Positions 57,990 through 64,000 of a DNA stretch of 64,000 nucleotides are shown here, in pieces. Position 1 is the first letter of the stretch; every line of letters begins with the position of its first letter. The stretch covers positions 62,838,001-62,902,000 of the forward strand of contig NC_072893.1 of NCBI RefSeq assembly GCF_027943255.1, in the 5' to 3' direction. The notes under the pieces are model-generated. The model was given only the letters and a program-made list of their open reading frames with translations, searched no databases and was not told where the DNA came from. The stretch is from Anastrepha obliqua. Taxonomy: Eukaryota; Arthropoda; Insecta; Diptera; Tephritidae. The translations under genes were made by a program, and so were the position numbers.

Positions 57990-59806
57990 TTTTTTTTTCT
58001 TATTTTATTGAAACGTTATAAATATTTAAATACATTTCATTCTATTACACCTAGTTCACAACTATCAAGTAATATCATTTTATTAAATTCGACAGTATTT
58101 ACAGGAAATACGTATATGACTGGAAATTTACATATATTTGTCAGTCATCAAAATTTCTGGAACAAGATCATTTGGTTTTTATCGTTTAAGGGGTAACACC
58201 ACTGTAGAAATTTCAAAAAATTGATTTTTTTTTTATAAGCTTAAAAAATTCTTTGAACCTTTTAAAATACAGAACAAAAAGTTTTATACGTTATCGAAGT
58301 CTATTTCATAAATATTTTAAGCTTTTAACCAAGCGTTAGTGACTGCTACCTAACGACTTCTCCAAATTTCCAAACTTTAAACGCGTTTTTCTCAAAACAC
58401 GTTTTCTGAAATTGGCACGCAGCATAACTCAAACAATTTTAAATATTTTTAATCAGGTTTTTCACTACGTCTGTATAATAACCTTCTTAAGAGAAGAGCG
58501 TAGGGGATTTTCGATAGATTAATTTTAACGATTGTTATAATTATTTAAGTCCCGTTTTTTTAGTCCAAAATAGAGTTTTTTCCTTCAAATGCTTGCTAAT
58601 TCCACAAAAATAAATATTTTTTAGATCCCCTACGTGTTTCTCTAGCTATTCTTATCTAGATTAAGAAAAAAATGTTTCTTTGTTCCAGATTTAAATTAGC
58701 ACCCTCTGTGCTGCGTGCCGCGGAGCTCCTTCAAGAGAAACCACATTACAAAAATGTCTCCAATGCCACCATTTTGTAAAATTTTTCGATCAAACTTTGT
58801 AGTTCTGTATTTTAGTATATAAATAATAACTTCCCAAATCAGAGTGATTGTTTCCCTTTCCTTCTATACAAAAAAAAAAAAAATCGTAAAAATCGTGTTT
58901 ATTTTACGCGTGTACAGTGGTGTTACCCCTTAAGTCTCCGGCATTGGTCATCTAAATTGGCAAGTCGCCGATCCTCCAGGTTAGTATGTTTTTCAAGCCT
59001 TTCGGCATGAGCTACAGCGTAATGTTTGACAACTTCTGATACTAATGACATCTTGAGGTCACGATGTAAATTAGGGTTCCTCACATACCATGGTGCGTTT
59101 ACTGCGTTCTTTAGAAACTTGTTTTGAAATCGTTGTATTTTTTCGATATGAGTTTTTTTTTTTTTGGCACAGCCCCATAGCTATATACCATAAATCCACA
59201 CAGGTTTAAATACTTGTTTATAAATTAAAAGTTTGTTTTGTATGGAAAGAGGAGACCTTCTTCCAGTAAGCCAGTTAAATTTTTGCATTTTGAGGTTTAA
59301 TTCCACGTGTTTGGCATCAAGCGCCATCCCTAAGTACTTCGCCGTATTGGAGTAAGGAATTTACGTGCCAGAAATATATACAGGATGATATTGAATTTTT
59401 TTGTTTCTAAAATCCTCATGAAGTGACTTGGCTTCATTAAGTTTTATACGCCACTTTGTAGTTCGTTCAGTGATTTTGTTAACATCTTCCTGAAGTTTGC
59501 GAGTGGACAGTGTCTCGTCGACTCCTATTGCTAAAATGCACGTATCGTCAGCAAAGGTAGCTATAGTGCTAGTCTCAGAGACCGATAGGTCAGATGTGAA
59601 AAGCACGTAAAGTATACTGCCTTGTAGAGCCCCGGCTTTAATTTGATTTAGGCTTGAATAAGAGCTATCGCACTTAATCCTGAAATATCAGTTATTTAGA
59701 TACGAAGTAAATAGGTCCGAAAACTCCCTTGGAAGCAAGATTTTAATTTTATGGAGTAGTACGTCATGCCACATTTTGTCGAAGGCCTGAGCAACATCGA
59801 GAAAAG
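57990..59806 (-). mobile_element. 5'-truncated Jockey-type LINE with target duplication
   Basis: Flanked by AATGCAAAC (57981-57989 and 59807-59815). Minus strand: FLDVAQAFDKMWHDVLLHKI (catalytic Asp block), IKAGALQGSILYVLFTSDLS, TIATFADDTCILAIGVDETL (FADD active site, about 59540), TTKWRIKLNEAKSLHEDF, NTAKYLGMALDAKHVELNLK, KPVWIYGIQLWGCAKKK, KFLKNAVNAPWYVRNPNLHR, DDQCRRLKR. The 3' end has AATAAAATAAGAAAAAAAAA. A TTAA element (58190-58929) splits the last codons from the 3' untranslated region. A few frameshifts. Confidence 0.9.
58190..58929. mobile_element. TTAA-flanked non-autonomous TIR element (copy D)
   Basis: TTAA at 58186-58189 and 58930-58933. Perfect 17 bp TIR GGGGTAACACCACTGTA (58190-58206, inverted 58913-58929). 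740 bases, no transposase. The core AAACTTTAAACGCGTTTTTC (about 58374) is the inverse of the core in copy C (33197-33906). Inserted near the end of the Jockey-type ORF2 at 57990-59806. Confidence 0.92.
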
Positions 59807-60480
59807 AATGCAAACAGCCACCAATTTTTTACATTTTTTCAGTGAAATTTAATTCATTTATTTTAAAACGGTAATATTGTGCATACATTCGAGTGCGTCG
59901 AAAGAAATTTCGAAATTTTTTTGAATGCAAGCTGCTACTAAGGCGTTACATTTTTATATGGAAATTCACTTCATGCATATATTATATTTTAATAAGGTAA
60001 CAATTACATGCACATTAGAGTGGGTTGAAAAAAAAGTTACATATTTTTTTTAATGCGAGTGTAATATTTTTTAGAAATTTAGTTCGTGCAATCATGTTTT
60101 TTAATGTAAACTGCTACCAAATTTTTAAATTTTTTCATTGATAATTTACTTCATTTACTTTAATTCAGTAAAATTATAAATACATTAGAGTGGGTCGAAG
60201 AATAATGTATGCATCTTTTTTTAATCCAAACTTTTACAAAATGTTTAAATTGTTTCAATGAAATTTAATTCATTTATTTTAATACGGGAATTTTATGCAT
60301 GCATCAGAGTGAGTTTAAAACAGGAAAAAGAATGATTTGCAATTTTTTCTTAATGCAAGCTGAGACCTGGTTAAATTTGATTTTTTTTAATGAATATTTA
60401 GTTCATGGCTATTATTATAGAAATAAGTAGGTAAAAATGCATTAGGGGGATCGAAAATAAGTTGAAAATAAAACTGGACT

Positions 60481-62120
60481 CCTATTTAAAAGCCTATGTG
60501 GTGTAAATTATGAAACAAAAAATTTTTCGAGCTCTCAAAAATAACAAAAATTATATTTTTGTCAAAAATTTGTCATTTCATATCAGATTTTCATAAACGA
60601 TTTGTTAATGAAACTCCACGAATTTAGTTATAGCTCGATAGCTAATAACCCCATTGATACCATATGACTGCAAAGACGCAACTTTACTTTAGCTCCATTC
60701 AAATATTGAAGTGGATAGAACTTTTGCTTTGCGAGTGGTGAGAAAATGAATGATTCACATTGAAAATAGCTTTGGTAGAATTTTTTTTTACACATTCAGA
60801 GCCACAACAGAGTTTGGATGGGTGCCGTAAGCAATAAAATGTGCTCACTTCTTCATCGGGATGCCCTATATATAGAAATCATTGTATTTCTCCATGAAAA
60901 ATATAATTAAGTATCCAAGCATTTAACTCTTCTTACATTTAAGCCTTAGCGACTTTTCGGCGAATTCTGGAAGCACTCCTGGACTGCAGAATCTTCGCAG
61001 TAGTGCTTTATTTATAACTAAGAAATTTGAGATTGAAAATTCTAGTAAGAACTTAAGTGTGGCATTTTTACCTCTTCCTCTTCAAGTTATGCTTTTGAAC
61101 ACACACATACGTATGTATGTATGTGTGTATGTAAATATATGTATTTACGTATATTTAATTGCCCATGTATAAGCTTATTAACATCTTTTGCAAATATTGC
61201 AATACCATTTGGCTTCTTAAATGATAAACCAATCAAATGTGTAAACAAATATTTCCTTATCTCAAGTAAATAGGAAAATATCCGAATATTTTTAAGCAAA
61301 CATGCAAACATAAATTGCATTTTTCAGTATTTCAAAAATAGTTTGAAGCTGTCGACAGCAAGTTTTTAGCAAATATATTTTTGCCGCTTCTGAAAGAAAA
61401 TACATCTGTTTATTATTTTGGTTGGTTAGATGTGAATTAGGAGGTTGCGATAAAAATTTTATACAAGAAATTTCATATTTTCCTATTTGTGTGTGTATGT
61501 CATACTGAGTAAACATGAAAATGCAAATTTATGGCAAATTTAAATTCTTCATTTTCCAATAAACTGCATTGAAAAAAAAATTGTTTCACTTGTCTGCAAC
61601 TAACGGCCATCTAAAAAGTTGTAAAGTCAGAAGCTACAGTCAGTCCATTAGACAGCGGTCCATAGTGTCGGTTGTGAGTGTTTGCATTGAAATTTTTATG
61701 TTCACACTTGTTGAAATGCTTGGAAATGCATGCATACTAAATGTGAATATTAAATGGGAAATCTAGCGCTCAAATAGATTCAAAGGAAATAAAGTTATTA
61801 TTTATATGTGCGGGTATGCATATGAATAGGTATATATATACCTAAGATGTGCGTATGGATGGTCCATATAAAGAATTTCTTGAAATTATTTAGAGCTCTC
61901 GGAAATCTGTGGCTCTTTCACCAAAACAGGCAAGAAAAGCTGATTAAAAATATTTAGGAAAACAATTGAAAAAAAAAGAATATGTAGTGCAATATGTAAG
62001 TATTCATACAGTTTGTCACATATTATAGTAGGTATTATCAAACTTGGAGTATGTACATTCACACCAACTACTCAAGTTAAGTTCTAAACCAAAATTTTAT
62101 GAAACTGAACAAAAATTTAA
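60481..62120. other. AT-rich non-coding DNA
   Basis: No exon or element recognised. A TATG microsatellite occurs at about 61100-61146. Confidence 0.45.
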
Positions 62121-62762
62121 TGAAGAAGTAAAATAAATTTTCATGATATATTTCTCAAAATTATACCTATAAATATTAATAAGAGTGCAAAAAATTGCTG
62201 AAATAACTGTATGAGTCAAAAGTGTGTTTACAAGGTGGCGCAAAATTAATCATCCAAAAGGTAAAATAAACTTTCATGATATATTTCTCAAAATTATACC
62301 TAAAAATATTGCGAAAAGTTCAAAAAATTGCTGAAATAACTGTATGAGCCAAAATTGTGTTTACAAGGTGGCGCAAAATTAATCGTCTAAAAGGTAAAAT
62401 AAATTTTCATATTTTTCTCCAAATTAGACCTACAAATATTACGAAAAGTTAAAAAAGTTGCTGAAATAAACTGTATGTGCCAAAAGTTTGTTCACAAGGT
62501 GGCGCAAAATTAATCGTCTAAAAGGTAAAATAAATTTTCACGATATATTTCTGAAAATTATACCTACAAATATTAATAAAAGTTCAAAAAATTGCTGAAA
62601 TAAACTGCATGTGTCATGAGTTGGCTTACAAGTTGGCGCAAAATTAATCATCCAAAAGGTAAGGTAAATTTTCAGGATATGTTTCTCAAAATTATACCTA
62701 AAAATATTACGAAAAGTTCAAAAAATTGCTGAAATAAAATGTATGTGCCAAGAGTTTCTTTA
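62121..62762 (+). repeat. Tandem array, 131-134 bp unit, containing a MITE terminus
   Basis: CAAGGTGGCGCAAAATTAAT (or a one-base variant) occurs at 62231, 62364, 62495 and 62629, and a fifth time at 62763 where the MITE begins. Spacings are 133, 131, 134 and 134. Between them lies AAAAGGTAAAATAAATTTTC, a TATTTCTCAAAATTATACCT block and GTTCAAAAAATTGCTGAAAT. A partial first unit starts near 62121. Confidence 0.92.
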
Positions 62763-62978
62763 CAAGGTGGCGCAAAATTAATCATCCAATTTTTTTTCTG
62801 AAGAACTGTAAATAAGAAAATAAAAAAAGAACTTTATTTTAACCTTTGCGCACTCCATAACTCATCTGTTTGTATACTGCAGCTGTTTAATTCACAAGTG
62901 TCAAATATGATTGTGGTACAACGCCATTGGCAAAAGTCATAAATCTTCCGATAGGGTCATTAATTTTGTGCCACTTTG
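62763..62978 (+). mobile_element. MITE, CAAGGTGGC family, at the end of a tandem array
   Basis: 216 bases between TA (62761-62762 and 62979-62980). Left end CAAGGTGGCGCAAAATTAAT, right end inward CAAAGTGGCACAAAATTAAT. The interior contains GTATACTGCAGCTGTTTAAT and AATCTTCCGATAGGGTCATT, shared with copies at 18794 and 29890. Non-coding. Confidence 0.8.
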
Positions 62979-64000
62979 TAGTTAGACTTCTCTCAAAATT
63001 TAAATCAAAAACATTTTTATAGCTTCAAATAGTTTTTAATAGTTTAAAGAAAATGTGCAAATATTCACTTATTAAAGGTTTGCTCCCTTGTGACTTTTAA
63101 GTTTTGACACTTCACGCATTTAAGAAGGGTACTTTTTACTTAAATCGAAACAAACTGAAGAATGGCATGAAAAATGAATTAAAATTAAAATTAGTATTCG
63201 AATATAAGTAATATATTTTATGAACGATGTAAATCTATTTCATATACGTATGTATGTACATATTTACTTATGTGTATGATACAAATAGAAGTTATTAGCG
63301 AAAATTGCCAAATGTGATTTACAAAAAAAAATGGCTTCACTTTATATTAACCGAAAATTATATTTTGTGAATTAATTTTTTAATTTAAAACAAATCGGGA
63401 AGCTGTGAAGTTTAGTCAATATGAAGCTATCCTAGTACCTAAGCAAAATTCAGGGATTTGGCCAAGTGGGCCCCTCGTAAGAGCAGTCATGCTAAACTAA
63501 TCTAACTTTAGCAAAATAGTGTCATAATGAATTCTTTCATAAAACAAGCGGATTCATCATACATTTAATTAACTAAAAGCAAACTTTGAACCTTCGTACA
63601 CGTTACTTTACCACCTTTTTGCTGCTCTGTAACCGTACGTTTTAAGTTTTGACCGCCAAGTTACGATTTAAGGTCTTGATTTGACACAAATATTATGCAT
63701 GATTTTTTGCTCGAGTACCTCATGAGTCTTCTTATACACAGCTGGGTGCAAAATACTTAGGAAATGGCCACTTTCAGCGGATGACTTTTATTTTCTGAGA
63801 TAAGATCCAGATCTAATTTGTTGACAAAAAAAAGAGTACAGTCAGAAAAGTCTGCATTACTCCAAATTCCTTACTTCTCATAAAAAGGGCTAAGATGAAA
63901 ATTCGGAGAGATGGCCAAAAAAGTGTTAATTATTTATACACCGAATACCAAATGGACTGCAATAGTAAAGCAGTGGTGCTAATAATTCTGGGCGGCCAAT
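62979..64000. other. AT-rich non-coding DNA
   Basis: No exon or element identified to the end of the window. A short TATG-type microsatellite occurs near 63245-63265. Confidence 0.4.

Larger units (their letters stand above)
56930..60480. repeat. Degenerate satellite hosting nested LINEs
   Basis: A motif like TTAGAGTGGGTCGAAAA recurs near 57838, 57946, 59889, 60025, 60188, 60307 and 60444. Each is followed by ACATTTTTTTTAATGCAAAC, GCTACCAAATTTTTAAA, CATTGAAATTTAATTCATT and ATTTTAATA..GTAAxAxTxCATGCA. Spacing is about 110-165 bases. Part of a unit also precedes the LINE at 57025 (about 56930-56995). The array is interrupted by LINEs at 57025-57836 and 57990-59806. Confidence 0.75.

Noticed and set aside
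62121..62978. Regularly spaced repeats that could look like a CRISPR array
   Set aside because: The whole ~132 bp unit repeats, spacers included, in a eukaryotic repeat-rich context. It is a tandem satellite.

Overview
This window looks like a gene-poor, repeat-dense stretch of an insect nuclear genome. It is AT-rich, has no operons or bacterial signals, and I could not recognise a single host exon, tRNA or rRNA gene. Everything with recognisable coding sequence is transposon-derived. The mix (many mariner and Tc1-like copies, several LINE families, a tRNA-derived SINE) suggests a higher dipteran. My inference is a tephritid-like fruit fly, from general familiarity with such repeats and not from any search.

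Layout. 1-8.8 kb: a LINE fragment, mariner pieces, two RTE-like LINE fragments, a possible endonuclease relic followed by a duplicated ~175 bp block, a shuffled mariner and a Tigger/pogo remnant. 9.6-25.8 kb: three SINEs, five RNase H LINE fragments, an AT-rich tandem region, a Tc1-like relic with a hAT relic inside its span, and two TTAA-flanked terminal-inverted-repeat (TIR) elements. 26.5-34.1 kb: two well-preserved LINE fragments, one split by a Tc3-like element and the other by a 207 bp patch of an RTE-like LINE, then a small MITE and a TTAA element sitting in a SINE tail. 36.4-45.5 kb: a cluster of Tc1/mariner elements. It includes a nearly intact mariner (41259-42534) cleanly inserted in a Jockey-type reverse transcriptase gene. 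46.7-54.2 kb: RTE-like LINEs, a trimeric higher-order repeat and further relics. 56.9-60.5 kb: a degenerate satellite holding two LINEs, one of which holds a TTAA element. 62.1-63.0 kb: a ~132 bp tandem array that begins each unit with the terminal repeat of the MITE next to it.

The stretches between elements (roughly 3.2-5.4, 10.9-13.4, 16.2-18.0, 19.1-23.2, 30.1-31.7, 34.1-36.4, 45.5-46.7, 48.9-50.7, 54.2-56.9 and 60.5-62.1 kb) are AT-rich single-copy-looking DNA with microsatellites. They could be intergenic or intronic.

Nothing here works together as a pathway. What the sequence records is a layered history of insertions whose order can often be read directly. The most striking items are four TTAA-flanked non-autonomous elements, three of which share an internal core; a mariner apparently disabled by one missing base at codon 4; a LINE patch insertion whose removal restores an open frame; and a MITE terminus that has become a minisatellite.
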